The notes: generated by a model from the letters alone, not told the origin. A stretch of 40,685 nucleotides of DNA from Oppiella nova (GCA_905397405.1 CAJPVJ010000099.1:1-40685), one strand, 5' to 3'. Shown: positions 10,692-22,110, counted from the stretch's first letter. Made by a program: numbers and translations.

Positions 10692-11585
10692 GGTACTAGT
10701 ACTCTAAGCTGTACTCTGCCATTATATTTTATTTTATCATAAATCAACCTTTTCATTATATGATACATATTTAAATATAAAATAGCATTATTTATACTAT
10801 AAAATATTTACCATTAATAATTTAATGTTAATGGTAGCATTGTTGTAGTTTTTTAAAAATAACAACATTAAAAATATAATTAAAAGTATAAATACATACT
10901 TAAGTTATGTGTTTTAACCGACTGTAACCAACTGTGTTTAATAACTGACTTGTGAGACAAACATTTCGTAAGTCTTATGATTGTAAGTGTTTTTGGGTTT
11001 AAATTACAAGTAAACATTTAACTAATATAAATTTTTAATTAGAGATACTGTATTTATTTTAGACTTAATTTTTGTTTAAATATTAACTTATATTTCTAAA
11101 TATATTGTTAATGTTTATTAAGATTTTCAAGTTAGCATGATACAATTTATTGTAAATATTTTTAAAATAAAATTTAGATTATTAACCTCATGTAATATTG
11201 TAGATAATAACTTATTTTGAATCTGATTTCATTTAATTTGATTATAAATAGTGTTTTGTAAAATATTGATATTTAATAAAAATTTAATTAAAAGTTCATG
11301 TTTAGTAATATCAAAGTAATGATGTTAAATAATTACTACTTTTATATAAACATAATAACATAATATTATAAAACAATTCTTTATAATAAGATAAAGAGAT
11401 TATAATATTATATATGAAACTGGGATAATACATGATTATAAAATTATTATTTATACAAATTTTCAAGTTATTTGTACCCAAAAATAACATAAATTATAGG
11501 TCATATAACAAAAGTTTATAATTGTTATTACAATAAAATACTGTATATCCAAATTGTTATTAAAATTTACAATAATTTATTGCAT
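10692..11585. other. AT-rich spacer
   Basis: This segment would hold the promoter of the pseudogene to its left and the 3' flank of the small coiled-coil gene to its right. I see no further gene and no clear repeat. Confidence 0.5.
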
Positions 11586-11929
11586 TCATTTTCCCATACA
11601 ATACCCAAGCAACAGGGCCATTATAATGAACAGCATGCATGTAAATATTAGAGCGATCATTAAAATGACATGGTCAGTGTGTTGTCTCTTTCTTAACTCT
11701 TTATACCTATTCTTTAACCTATAAATAAAATTAAATAATCCTTAACTGACTAGTTTATAATTATTAAGCTTGCAAAATATTTCAATTAATAATTACAAAT
11801 TAATATAACATCGTAATTAACATACTGATTAATTTCTTCCTGCTGGTCTCTTTGTTTTTCAAACAGATGATTAATTGACTGGTATAATCGTGTCACGGCA
11901 TTTATTATCGGTGCTAACGGCATGAGCAT
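11586..11929 (-). CDS. Small tail-anchored coiled-coil protein (78 aa)
   Basis: Exon 1 (11826-11929) reads MLMPLAPIINAVTRLYQSIN and then a short charged helix ending EEINQ. The donor GTATGT leaves phase 2. After a 107-nt intron with a TATAG acceptor, exon 2 (11586-11718) reads LKNRYKELRKRQHTDHVILM, then one hydrophobic segment (ALIFTCMLFIIMALLLGY) and a four-residue tail before the stop. The layout suggests a tail-anchored membrane protein facing the cytosol. It is the shortest member of the family at 36.7 and 39.0 kb and lacks their long Gln/Asn-rich middle. The usual family start (ATGGCCCAG) is altered here to ATAGCAG, so the start at 11929 is the next Met. Function unknown. Confidence 0.6.
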
Positions 11930-12738
11930 TTTAGCTGCTATTTTTTAATATTGTAGTTATGGCAGATCTATATTTAATTAAACAATGACAAAGTATCAAA
12001 TTTCGTTTAATATGATTACGCAACACTGTTTTGTATAATAAGTAATGTTACAACAAATTTGACATCCTTGTTTTAATAATTAAATAAAATATGATAATTA
12101 TTGTTTAATTTTGTACTTATATAGGCTTATATTTGACCTTTAAAAAGTCTACATAAAATAAAAGAAAACACAAAATTATAAAATAATAATTATTAAATTA
12201 TACGTACTGGTATACTATATTAGCAGAGTTTGGATTTGAAATAAGGAAAATAATAATAAATATCACATTGAATAATAGTTTTTATTAACTTATTTTGTCT
12301 GATTAATACGAAAAATAAGTTAGTTTATAAATTTGTACTTTGCTCAGATTGAAATTCACAGTAATTAATCCAGTGATAAATATTAGATATGAAAATATTA
12401 CAAATAAATTCATAATCATAATATACACTAAAACCTATTTATGGACTACCAAAATACCGTGTTTGGTCACTTTTAAAACTTTACATATTTGTGATATATA
12501 TTTTAAATATAATAAATAATTATTCTACTAGGGTACTGTACAGCTACAATGTCTACATTTACCCACATTACAATACATTTGTCAATATTGTAGCTTTTAC
12601 GCTAATCTTTGTAATAATTAGAGCACCGGTAGCTTAATTATAGTTGATTTAGCTTGCTTAATAAAATTACACAGTTTTAATATGCGCAAATTAATTATTT
12701 TAATTTAATATAGTCACTGATACATTACAAAAGTCATG
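11930..12738. other. AT-rich spacer
   Basis: This is the upstream side of the small coiled-coil gene. The stretch near 11940-12060 resembles the 5' flanks at 37225-37340 and 39635-39830, so it probably carries the shared promoter. Nothing else recognised. Confidence 0.45.
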
Positions 12739-12861
12739 CTATGGCCTAACATTACAATACAAACTGGTTTTCTGTGTCACATAGTAGTGCTCGTCACATA
12801 AGTTGTATGTCTGTGGACTACCTGTCCCATACCTTACATAATACTCACTTTTTATAGTCTC
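12739..12861 (-). pseudogene. Relic of LRAT-like exon 2
   Basis: The frame SEYYVRYGTG aligns with NCEYYCTLWKYGTGW after loss of a few codons, followed by SPQTYNLCDEHYYVTQK and a stop near 12739. The Cys position is Ser. A matching acceptor is blurred (ACTATAAAAAG) and no exon 1 lies upstream on this strand before the channel gene. It is a small remnant. Confidence 0.5.
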
Positions 12862-13776
12862 CCCCTAACAAAAGCCTTTATGTATTATGTAAGATTGAGT
12901 CATAGTATTACAATATCAACAAAATATTTTACTATAAAATTGTATTAATAAAATAGGCATTACTTGATACAAACTAAAATAGGATCATATTAGATTAACA
13001 TTTGAACATTTAATTAGGTGATTTGATAAACTACAAGTATTGTATTATTTATTTGCAAAAACAAATTCATAAATTATGACATTATGAATCATAATGGTAA
13101 AGGATAATTTTGAGTACTTATTATTTTACAAATTATTAGTTTTCATTATTTATCTGCGGATAACTTGCAACAAATTACAGCTCAAAATATAAAGTTGAAA
13201 GAATTAGTAAACTTATTGAAAAAGAAAAGGTAAGCTAAGTTTTGTCAGTGTATTGGTTTGCTTGATATTCATTCATATTTTGCAGTAAGTATAACAGTAA
13301 GTATGCGAAAATTTTCACTTTATTTTATACATTAACGCAATAAAAAACAATATGATAGATAATATACACAGTAAGTTATAATGAAACCATCTTACACATG
13401 TACCAACGTGAATATCATTGAATTAATTATTTGCCATTTTAATTTATTTATAAGCATATACTGTTCATTATATTGTATTATTTTCAAACATACAAATAAA
13501 TAATTTAATAATATTATTAATAATTTTATATTAAATAAGTTTGTGCTCAATATTAATATTGTTTTTGTCATTTTAATGATAATAAAGTAGAAATAACCTT
13601 AATGCTATACATCATATTAATTATTAATAGTACTAGTACTCGGAAAATGTTTGCAATATTGTAATTAATTTTCAATTATATACATACAGAGTATGAAAAC
13701 ATTTTTGTGGTAGTATTAAAATTATATTGGAAAAGTCATTCATTTAGCCTGAAATAGTTTTAAAATTTGTTTTAAT
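12862..13776. other. Upstream region of the channel gene
   Basis: AT-rich sequence without a recognisable gene. It should contain the promoter of the plus-strand channel gene at 13777; I cannot point to a convincing core promoter among the many TATA-like strings. Confidence 0.4.
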
Positions 13777-16059
13777 ATGTATTTATATAAAAGATATTAT
13801 TTTAATAATACACTGTTATTTAAGTTATTAATGATAACAGGGTTTGTGTACCAAATATACGACCAAACAGTCAATTATTTGGAGTACGAAGTGAACACTG
13901 ACTTGAAGTTTGACCGCAATTCTCGTGATTATAGACTAAACTTTTCGATCACTGTTTGCGTGAATAAAAAATATTCTGTTTATAAAAATAAAACAATTCA
14001 CGAATACTTTGAATATATTCACATGAAATGTATACATGGAGCTGGTGGAAACGTAAACTGTGCACAAATAGCACCGGTATATTTGAGACATAAGTACCGT
14101 TCACAAATATGTTTCACGTTTTTAAATGATTATATTAATGCACATAATTCTCTATTTAAAACGACTAATATGATTGCCGTGGTGTTGCGTAATATGCACG
14201 GCGTAACTGTTGGACTACATTTACCGTACAGTTCCTCACATTTTACTAAAATGTCGACATTGAGCAAACATTATGGAGTTTATATTATTAATATTAATAC
14301 AGATTTACAGCTACTGTTGCCCCGACCCTATCGGACAGACTGTAACGACTATGAGAGCAATCGTATGGCAAGTGTTGGCTACAAATCCAGAGCCGACTGT
14401 ATGTTAGAAGCGATGAAACAAATTGAGCGCAAAAAGTGTGGAAACAATCACTACTGGAGTTCACATACATTTGAAAGTGAAAGTCAATTATTGGTTAACA
14501 ATACAATCAATGAATGCATTGTTAAACCGGATTATGATGTGTTGTATAAATTATGTCCAATTGAATGCTATAATTATTTAACAAAATTTCATGTTTATTA
14601 TATTCGGGATAATATTAATTATTTAAACATATTATATAAATATAATTCAGAAGTAAATATGATTTGGAATTATAGCCCGAAAATGGATTTAATAGTGTAT
14701 TTGTCAACAATGGGTGGACTCATGGGAATGTGGATGGGATTCAGTGTCTATACGATTGTCACCACAACTATAGATGCCTTAAAATTGATTATTTTGAGAT
14801 TAAAACGGATTAAGAGATGGAAAATTGATTTTAAAAAATTTATACTTTTCGGAAAATATATTAATCTCACCACGCTTATTATAAGTATTTTATTAATGTC
14901 TTACCAGGTTAATGACATTTACCAAGATTATCGCAAAAACAATATTAAGTTTACCATTAATATAATATCAAGTATTAGTTTGCCGCAGATTCATGTACCT
15001 GTGAATCCAATGTTCCTAGATGACAACGAAATGGCTAAATATTATCCGGATTATTTTCAAAATTCATCAAATGTATCTCGCTCATCTGATTTTTATGAGA
15101 AATTCAATTATAAAATATTATCCGAAAATAATATGAGTTTATACCGCACTGTACTTTATGATTATAAAAATGTCGATTGCTATTTCATGTTTACCAATGC
15201 GGGGCGACTAAAGTGTCCTGATCATACAAATCAAATCATGCTGTTCAACACTATCAATGAACGACCAATGATACAGCACAATTACTTCTCAAACATAACC
15301 AATGAGTTTATGTCGACATTTAAATCACGACTAATTGATCGCCGATTGGAGAGAATTGTGTTGAGGTATAGGAGCCGTCAATTTAGTGCATTATTTCTTT
15401 GGATAGAGTCGAGGGAAATGTTTATATATGCTGTAATTAACAAATACAGCGAAACTAATGTCATGTTTAGTACGAAATCGTTGCGACAGTTAAACAGAGA
15501 TTCGTTTAAATGTATAGAAAGCGGACAATCATCGGATGACCACTTGTTTTATGGCAATAAATTTCATATTATGGGCTCAATTTACAATTGTTTAGTCTTT
15601 GAAATGAATAATACATTCAATTGTGTGCCACTCATTTGGCCCACTTATCACATTAGTATTGAACAGCATTTAGAATATTCTGGATATAAATTCTGTGAGA
15701 ATTATACGGATTCTGTGAATCAAACTATTGTTCATGAAATACAAAGTAATTGTAATAAACGTTATTCCGATGGCAGGAGTTTGTGTGTAAATAATATGAT
15801 TGATATTAATGTAGTGGAACATAAATCTAACCTAAATTACACCCAGATCAATTTAATACCTAATCATTACTTTGAACCACAATTCACTGAACAATTGGCT
15901 ATGGATTACAATGACTTATACTATAACATTGGCGGTACTATTAGTATGTGGATTGGATTGTCCATGATATCTATTAATACCGTAATTTTATATTTATACT
16001 TTCTGTTTAATTTTTTATTTAATTTTGTGTACAAAATTATTATGCATCATAAATCATGA
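13777..16059 (+). CDS. Tandem double-module DEG/ENaC-like cation channel (760 aa)
   Basis: One open frame without introns encodes two DEG/ENaC (amiloride-sensitive sodium channel) modules. Module 1: membrane helix 1 near residues 13-35, a post-helix motif NFSITVC (55-61), a Cys-rich ectodomain with KSRADC (203-208) and CPIECYNY (260-267), which matches the family CxxxCxxxxY motif, then helix 2 with GGLMGMWMGFS (313-323), the GxS filter region. A basic linker (331-360, RLKRIKRWK) follows. Module 2: helix 1 near 361-382, SLPQIHVP (401-408), an ectodomain with eight Cys, and helix 2 with IGGTISMWIGLS (718-729). Four helices keep both ends and the linker cytosolic. Known family members form trimers of single subunits of about 500 or more residues; each module here is only about 360-380. 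Many N-glycosylation sites are present. Polyadenylation may use AATAAA near 16217. It lies opposite in strand to the LRAT array. Confidence 0.85.
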   Translation: MYLYKRYYFNNTLLFKLLMITGFVYQIYDQTVNYLEYEVNTDLKFDRNSRDYRLNFSITVCVNKKYSVYKNKTIHEYFEYIHMKCIHGAGGNVNCAQIAPVYLRHKYRSQICFTFLNDYINAHNSLFKTTNMIAVVLRNMHGVTVGLHLPYSSSHFTKMSTLSKHYGVYIININTDLQLLLPRPYRTDCNDYESNRMASVGYKSRADCMLEAMKQIERKKCGNNHYWSSHTFESESQLLVNNTINECIVKPDYDVLYKLCPIECYNYLTKFHVYYIRDNINYLNILYKYNSEVNMIWNYSPKMDLIVYLSTMGGLMGMWMGFSVYTIVTTTIDALKLIILRLKRIKRWKIDFKKFILFGKYINLTTLIISILLMSYQVNDIYQDYRKNNIKFTINIISSISLPQIHVPVNPMFLDDNEMAKYYPDYFQNSSNVSRSSDFYEKFNYKILSENNMSLYRTVLYDYKNVDCYFMFTNAGRLKCPDHTNQIMLFNTINERPMIQHNYFSNITNEFMSTFKSRLIDRRLERIVLRYRSRQFSALFLWIESREMFIYAVINKYSETNVMFSTKSLRQLNRDSFKCIESGQSSDDHLFYGNKFHIMGSIYNCLVFEMNNTFNCVPLIWPTYHISIEQHLEYSGYKFCENYTDSVNQTIVHEIQSNCNKRYSDGRSLCVNNMIDINVVEHKSNLNYTQINLIPNHYFEPQFTEQLAMDYNDLYYNIGGTISMWIGLSMISINTVILYLYFLFNFLFNFVYKIIMHHKS

Positions 16060-16534
16060 TTCACAATAATGATATATAAATTAAAATACAGTAATCAAAA
16101 TTAAAACTCATACATATATTAAGTGGTAAGGTTTTCAATGCTACGAAAGTAATTGCAATTATGAGACACTTTAATCACTAGTTTTTGCCTTGATCCTATG
16201 AATCCATTTATAATAAAATATTATATGAAAATACTGATAGTTTAATTTCATTTTTATCATTGAAAATATTAATTTTCAATAATAAATTAAAATTAATTTT
16301 AATTTAATATTTTTATTGAATAGTCATAGAGTACTGTATGACATAATCTAATAAATTGTAAACAGAAATCATTTTAAAACATGTTATATTTAATTATATT
16401 ACTGATGATACAAAAATATTTATAGATTTTTTATTTAAAATGTTTTAAACAAAAATATAACAATATTGATAAGAAATATATTCATAAAATGTTACGTAAA
16501 TCATACCATAAATTGTATAATACATTATTATTTT
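16060..16534. repeat. Channel 3' flank and copy of an LRAT-array 3' flank
   Basis: After the channel stop, the part from about 16230 resembles the 3' flanks of LRAT exon 2 copies at 23990-24215, 29750-29895, 32540-32773 and 35820-36075 (shared strings include AATAAATTGTAAAC and TTATTACTGAT). It is duplicated spacer, not a gene. Confidence 0.55.
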
Positions 16535-16850
16535 CGTTGTAACCTTACCATTGACGCATATCTATCTAATCAAATCACTTGTAATCCTTCAATATGTCAA
16601 CTTAACTGTGCCCTAATTAACCTTGCTCTAATAATACTCGCATTTTTGTCTTGAATCAACATAAAGGTCATATGCTACTAATGAGAACATGAGGGTCATT
16701 GCCGGTATAGCAACGGCTGCTTTATTACCAATAAATCCACCAAACGATGCACACGTGCCCACACCCATTATACCGGTCATAACTGAGCTTGGTCATACAA
16801 ACATTTTGAAACCACCCGATGCCATACCTCCAATACTCGACGTTCCGGCG
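16535..16850 (-). pseudogene. Relic of LRAT-like exon 2 (subtype of 29896-30231)
   Basis: On the minus strand, after TATAG at 16851-16855, the frame starts RRNVEYW and skips to RYGIGW, losing the Cys nucleophile and several codons. The following part aligns base by base with exon 2 at 29896-30231 (for example GCCGGTATAGCAACGGCTGC against GCCGGTATAACAACGGCAGC on the plus strand). No exon 1 is seen to the right. It is older than the copy at 36076-36418. Confidence 0.75.
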
Positions 16851-17843
16851 CTATATTCCCGTCAAAACAATAAATATATTTGCTTATTATTTTTATTAAT
16901 ATAAATGTTTTTATATACTTAATAAATTAACAAGGTAAATTACAATTTTGACTTATATTCAAGTCATACTCGATTTATTTTGTATAAGAATGGCAAACAT
17001 AACTTTTATTATAAAGCTGCCATTAAATATAATACAGTAGAATAAAACATTTTGATAAATAATATAATATTTAGCTTACATAGAAACTCTTACTGCTGTA
17101 TCATACAACAAAATATTAATACTATATTATGTCTACAATCCCTCCCTTATGAATCAGCTGAAATATGTAAGTCAATTTATGTTTCATACGTGGCAAACAA
17201 ATAAAATAATAATAGTACTTTGTAGTGTGCTGGTATAATATAACACTATAAATTAACTAATTTCCTAAAATGTTAGAAAGTTTTTATGTTTGTGTGACTA
17301 ACAAATAATCAAATTTTTGTCAATATCGGACTTAATAAAGGTTGATAAAACAATTAATAATTTTATATCATATCAACATATCAGTATTATACCAAGTAGT
17401 TGAAACTATTGTTGTCGTCTGCATATTGCTGCATATTTACTGTTAACCAATTTTAGCCGGTAGTTAATGTTTGTTACAAGAAAACGATCGAGTTTAATGA
17501 GTTGTGTTTTTATTCTTGATCATTGATTTATTTTACATTTTATATTATTTATTATTGCATATAAAATATAATAAAAATAATACAAAATTCATCGGGGGTT
17601 TGAAATTTAGTCAAAATCTAATAAATATCATTTACTCTGTGCCTTATAATAGAATTAATTAATTTATCACAATTTTAGTAAAAATGAATATTAATTTTTG
17701 AATTGTATTGATTTATTTTTATTTAAGGATATAACGCATACTTATATGATTTAGTAGATATAATTGTTAATATAACTATAAAATTAATAATATAAATACA
17801 AACTTATTATAAATTATATTTAACGTCTTAGAAAAGATGTTAA
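16851..17843. other. AT-rich spacer
   Basis: I see no gene, RNA or clear repeat here. It separates a relic exon from the 3' end of the gene at 17844. Confidence 0.5.
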
Positions 17844-18641
17844 TTATGAGGTAGGCAATTGATTTGGAACCAATTCAACATTTGTTATATTACTAGGATT
17901 CTGAATGTCATTCATGTCAAAGTTCTCCAGGTGACCTATCCATTTGGTGATGGAGTAGAGTATCAACGACAACAACAAACTAATACCTCCTATTACGGCC
18001 CACATGTAACTCATTTTTAAACCCACACTTATAGCCACCGTTCCCCCAACACATAAACCCACCCCAACCAACCGCTCTGTCGCAATAACTTGAACTGACC
18101 ATCCGACGCCGTATTTGAATAAAATACAGTAGTACTCGCAGTTCTTGCCCTATTCTCATAATTCACAATGTCAATTACACTGTAATAAAACAAATGGTTT
18201 TATATGACTTACATTAAACTCATACTCCACCTCTTGATCTTTCCTAGCCTCCAAGTCCATGAGCATCTCATCCACTGGTCGCGGTAATAGTCCAAGTTCT
18301 TTGGCTTTTTCTTTCTGGTTGTTAACACGGCAATAGTCGAGTCGATCTGATCTCTCATGTCCAAGAATATCCTTTAATGGATGAAATTTCAAGACTGCCT
18401 TTCCATCTTCCTTGTTGTTATCTTCCAAAGTCACGTGATAGCACCAGACGTTACCATCTTCTATGGAGTTACATATAACCCAATGTTTATATGCCAGCGG
18501 TCTTTGAATTTCAATGAGATCTCCCGGTTGTATAACATCAAGGAGCTTTTCGTACTTGACAAATGAACCAGCATTTGGGTACTTTCCAACTTTTAATAAA
18601 TTAAAAGTAAATAGTATAAATTGGAATAAATTGTGAAACAT
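17844..18641 (-). CDS. LRAT/PLAAT-like acyltransferase, intact (244 aa)
   Basis: Exon 1 (18213-18641) starts MFHNLFQFILFTFNLL, a hydrophobic N-terminus not seen in the sister genes, then GDLIEIQRPLAYKHWVI with His53, WCYHVT with His69 and CRVNNQKEKA. The GTAAGT donor follows EVEYEFN in phase 0. A 63-nt intron leads to exon 2 (17844-18149): GKNCEYYCILFKYGVGWSVQ with Cys147, then two membrane segments (VGLCVGGTVAISVGL and YMWAVIGGISLLLSLILY) and an Asn-rich tail. The His-His-Cys set is that of PLAAT/HRASLS enzymes, which take an acyl chain from phospholipid onto Cys. A membrane-bound phospholipase or acyltransferase is likely; the substrate is unknown. NCEYY replaces the vertebrate NCEHF. Confidence 0.85.
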
Positions 18642-19299
18642 AATCTTCAGGGTATGAAAATCGAGCGTTTAATTAAGTAATTTCTTAAACTGCTATTAGA
18701 ATAGCATTCCAATACCCTTTATCTCAGAAAGACTTGAAGTGCATGCATTAACACTGATAATATGTCCACATAAATTATATATTTAATAATCAGTCGTATG
18801 AGTTATAAAATTTTATAAATATATTAATTTAAAATTTATCAAATCTAAATATATTGTTCTATAATTTATAGCATTTTAATTTTTTAATTATAATATTTTA
18901 AATTCTTATGTAATTTAGAAGTAAACGTAAAAATAAATTTGTTTTACTGTATCATTCACCTGAATTAGTAATTTTTTAATCGATTATAATATTTCATAAA
19001 GTTTGATGGATATTTCGCAATTCGCGATTCTTCTGTGGAAATCACATGATTTTTGAAGGGGTCGTTCATTCAGTACATATATATAGGGATTAATATTAAC
19101 AGCATATAGAACATTTACATGCTTTTCCTATCTTATCTCAATAAACACATGCGCTATACAAAGTTTGTATTACAAACATAAAGGTTTGGCACGCTTTTTG
19201 AAATCTATGAATAGTGTTTATTAAGGTTATTATCAATTTTAGTATCAGTATTATTTTACTCAGGTTTTGCCGGTAATCAAGGATATGGAAGGGTTTGAC
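18642..19299. other. Spacer upstream of the LRAT gene at 17844-18641
   Basis: AT-rich. No gene seen. It would hold the promoter of the leftward LRAT gene and the decayed front of the transposase to the right. Confidence 0.4.
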
Positions 19300-19417
19300 C
19301 AATCCATCTTATGACGGTGCTCCAGGACACTTCTCATTGGTTGCTCGAAACTGGTTGGAGACCAATTTCCCATTAAGATGGATAGGCAGAGAGATCCCTG
19401 AATTTTTGGCCTGAAAG

Positions 19418-19642
19418 GTATTCAAATTTACTTTAAATCAGCCAGTTTGACTGAGGCGGTACATCTGTGAAAAGGTAACACAGGTGTCCTAAGGACAGCT
19501 CAACGAGGGCAGAAACCTCGCGCAGAGCAAAAGGGCAAATGCTGTTTTGATCCTGATTTTCAGTACGATTACGGACCGCGAAAGCGGGCCTATCGATCCT
19601 TTTGCCTTATTAATAGTTTTAAAATTAAATTTATTGTTACAG
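19418..19642 (+). other. Intron-like insert inside the transposase remnant
   Basis: The insert begins GTATTC after CCTGAAAG and ends TTATTGTTACAG before ATCACCAGACC. Removing it joins WPER directly to RSPDL, exactly the order seen in related transposases. Either it is an old intron that took up rDNA, or an insertion that happens to look like an intron. AT-rich flanks of about 25 and 38 nt surround the rDNA piece. Confidence 0.6.
19444..19604 (+). rRNA. 28S rRNA gene fragment (about 160 bp)
   Basis: The sequence runs from AGTTTGACTGAGGCGGTACA through GGTGTCCTAAGGACAGCTCA and GCAGAAACCTCGCGCAGAGC to CCTATCGATCC, a well conserved part of large-subunit rRNA domain V. Compared with the usual animal form, GGCGAGCTC and AAAAGCTCGC are here GGACAGCTC and AAATGCTGTT. 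The changes keep pairing (CAGC with GCTG in place of GAGC with GCTC), so the source was a functional but divergent 28S. It is a displaced piece, not a working gene. From memory, not from a search. Confidence 0.85.
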
Positions 19643-19859
19643 ATCACCAGACCTTATGGCCCTTGATTTTTTTATTTGGGGGGTTGTTAAAGATAATGTT
19701 TATAAAAGAAAACCTACAAATTTAGAAGAATTAAAGGATGCAATTAAATAATTATTTCAATTAATTACTCCAGAAATGCTTTCTGATGCCCGAAATTCTT
19801 TCGAAAACGTCTCAAACATTATTGTTGGAGAAGGAAAGCATTTCGAACATATTATTTAA

Positions 19860-21412
19860 TAATTAAATTATTTAATTCAATTTCTGTATTTTATAAATCA
19901 TGTGATTATTTGATAAATAAATTTTTGATTAGTGTCAAATCGCATAAGTTAAATATTTTAGAAGTCTTGGCCGTTAAATCACATACTTGTAAACTTAAAT
20001 AGCGCAGTTATCATGGAAGATTTTATACAATAAAAATTATTTTTACAATCCGCAAAGTAGGGGCTATAAAACTGAAGAGAGGATTAGGATTGGATAATTC
20101 GTTTTGGAGTATTAAATCTTAATACAGTAAAGATAGTTAATTCTTCGAGTTGTATGTATCATTTAAAAGCTAATCTAGGGCTCCTCAATTTCACCATTGA
20201 AGACATTTACCTAGTAACTATTGTTTACAAGTGATTAATGCCCTAAATATTCCACATGTATTTTTCAATTGAATGCAATGAATGCCAAGGGTTAGTTTTG
20301 GACGAACCAGATATCAGCATGTAATGATACCTGGTGTATATGATAGATTATACTTTCTTAATAAAATCACAATAATAAGTTCTTGAAATCGCGAGTAACA
20401 TATTGGACACACGGTATATTCTGTATTTAATATATTTAAAACATTTAGAAATAACAAATATTTTTTAATTTTATTGATAAATATGAGTATTGTTAATTAG
20501 AATTACTGTGAATTTAACTAATAAATGTTTAAATATTTAAAAATTCATATTAATTTGTGTACATGTAGATAAAATACTAGTTGTATATTCATCACCAAAT
20601 ACTGCTATTACTATTGGTTACTAAATGATTAATTTCAAAAATATGCTATACTTTCCCATGCATTTTTTCATTGAAGTCAGTAAATTTCAAGTGTTATTTT
20701 ATACCAACCAGAAATCACAATGTAATTGATAAGCTTTCTGTAAGAGTATGCTATCTCTAAATACAAATATATATTGATAATATTTATAAGTTATATTATA
20801 AATTATAGATAAATAAAAAATATAATAAAGGGATATGATAGGTGATATAAGTTCATTGTAATGTTTAATACAATATTCACATTATTCGTATATTTGTATT
20901 ATGAGATAGCATACTCTTACAAAAACCTATCAATTGTACCTGCCGCATATGAAATGTAATACTCTTGTCAAGAAAGTGACTATTATTTAATCATCTAGTT
21001 CCATATATTTTACCTGTAACTTTTGTATGTCAAATATTATTAATTGTGCTAAGATTTGATTAATAGTTATAAAATGTTATACTTTCAACAGTATGATTTA
21101 GTTGATTTTCTTATCAATTATAGTTTTGAAGTAATATGCTTTTGAATTCATGTGTATCATATTGGACACATGGTAGATCACATAGAATGTAATTTTTAAT
21201 CACCATTTTTAAACAAACAATTTTATTTAAAAATTAATTGATAATTTAAAAATTAGATGATTATAATTTAATCAGTATTAGTTTAAAAAATAATTTTTAT
21301 TTGCATTAAAATATTACATTTAAGAAATGAATTTTCATAATTATTGTAAATATAATAAGCAATAATAATTTGGTGCAGTTTTAATATACTAGTTTCTTAA
21401 CTACCAGTATTT
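19860..21412. repeat. Spacer with diverged direct repeats
   Basis: Several blocks recur. CACCATT to TGATTAATGCC (about 20190-20240) resembles about 20592-20635. The part around CATGTATTTTTCAATTGAAT (about 20255-20330) resembles about 20655-20715. ACATATTGGACACACGGTA near 20398 resembles TCATATTGGACACATGGTA near 21155. These look like decayed copies of one unit, split by a hairpin element. No gene seen. Confidence 0.45.
20716..20942. mobile_element. Short foldback element
   Basis: Left TGTAAGAGTATGCTATCTC and right GAGATAGCATACTCTTACA are exact inverted copies, extended outward by AATTGATA and TATCAATT. The middle (TGATAGGTGATATAAGTTCA) resembles 8270-8300, suggesting one family with the hairpin near 8150-8520. 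Confidence 0.65.
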
Positions 21413-22110
21413 TTATATTTGTATACTATTTGGAAAATCAGAGTTGGTCACTCTGGTTACCCCTCCCACCATATTATTAGACACTACACCGATCACTATA
21501 GCGCATACACAATATGCAAGTATCGCAATATTACTTCGTGATTCTGAAACAGTCACTTGGGTCGACCACCCGGTGCCGTACTTCCATAGCGTGCAGTAAT
21601 ACTCGCAATTTTTACGCTATATTTATACAAACCATACAATAATTTATTTGTAAGTGATTTCAAATAATTTCATTGCATATGTAGTTTTAGAAATACACTT
21701 ACATTGATATCATAATCTACTTTGTGATCCTTTAATTGATACAACGTTTTGAACACATCATCCAATGGCCTAACTGTAACACCATTCAATTTTGCCTGGC
21801 GCTCCTGGTTATTCACTCTACAAAAGTCCCACTTTTTCCGTTGATTTTCATTGATCCTAATTATATTAATCAACGAGTCATATCTCACACATGCTTTATT
21901 TGTTTTCATGTTTATGTCGGGTACTAAGTGATAGCACCAGATGATACCCTGGTCAGTTTTGGACTCGCATATCACCCAATGTTTGAGACCAAATGCCCTT
22001 TGTATTTCTATGAGATCTCCCCGTTTGACCCATTTGTAGATCTGGTCGTATGTGACAAATGAGCCCACGTTTGGCCCATATTTACCGCTCTTTGATTCAG
22101 ATGACCCCAT
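21413..22110 (-). CDS. LRAT/PLAAT-like acyltransferase, intact (203 aa)
   Basis: Exon 1 (21703-22110) starts MGSSESKSGKYGPNVGSFVT and has GDLIEIQ, LKHWVICES with His44, WCYHLV with His61, and CRVNNQERQA. The GTAAGT donor comes after KVDYDIN in phase 0. The intron is 86 nt. Exon 2 (21413-21616) reads RKNCEYYCTLWKYGTGWSTQ with Cys140, one membrane segment (NIAILAYCVCAIVIGVV) and a short tail. It is the shortest intact member, with a single anchor instead of two. All three catalytic residues are present, so a working membrane-bound thiol acyltransferase/phospholipase is likely; the substrate cannot be read from the sequence. MGSS begins with Met-Gly, so N-myristoylation is conceivable. Confidence 0.87.

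Larger units (their letters stand above)
19300..19859 (+). pseudogene. Tc1/mariner-like DDE transposase remnant
   Basis: The left part encodes YDGAPGHFSLVARNWLETNF and RWIGREIPEF. The right part (from 19643) encodes RSPDLMALDFFIWGVVKDNV, a Leu/Glu helix, then GEGKHFEHII and a stop at 19859. These match the C-terminal half of Tc1/mariner-like transposases (DGAPxHY, RWIGR, WPxRSPDLxPLDFFLWG, HFEHL), including the catalytic Asp of DGAP. There is a one-base shift near 19403 in a T-run and an in-frame stop after KDAIK, so it is inactive. The two parts are split by a 225-nt segment (19418-19642) with GT and AG ends that carries a 28S fragment. The N-terminal half is missing. Confidence 0.8.

Noticed and set aside
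16689-16904. Plus-strand frame with proline-rich product
   Set aside because: It is antisense to the relic LRAT exon 2 at 16535-16850; the homologous copy is coding on the minus strand.
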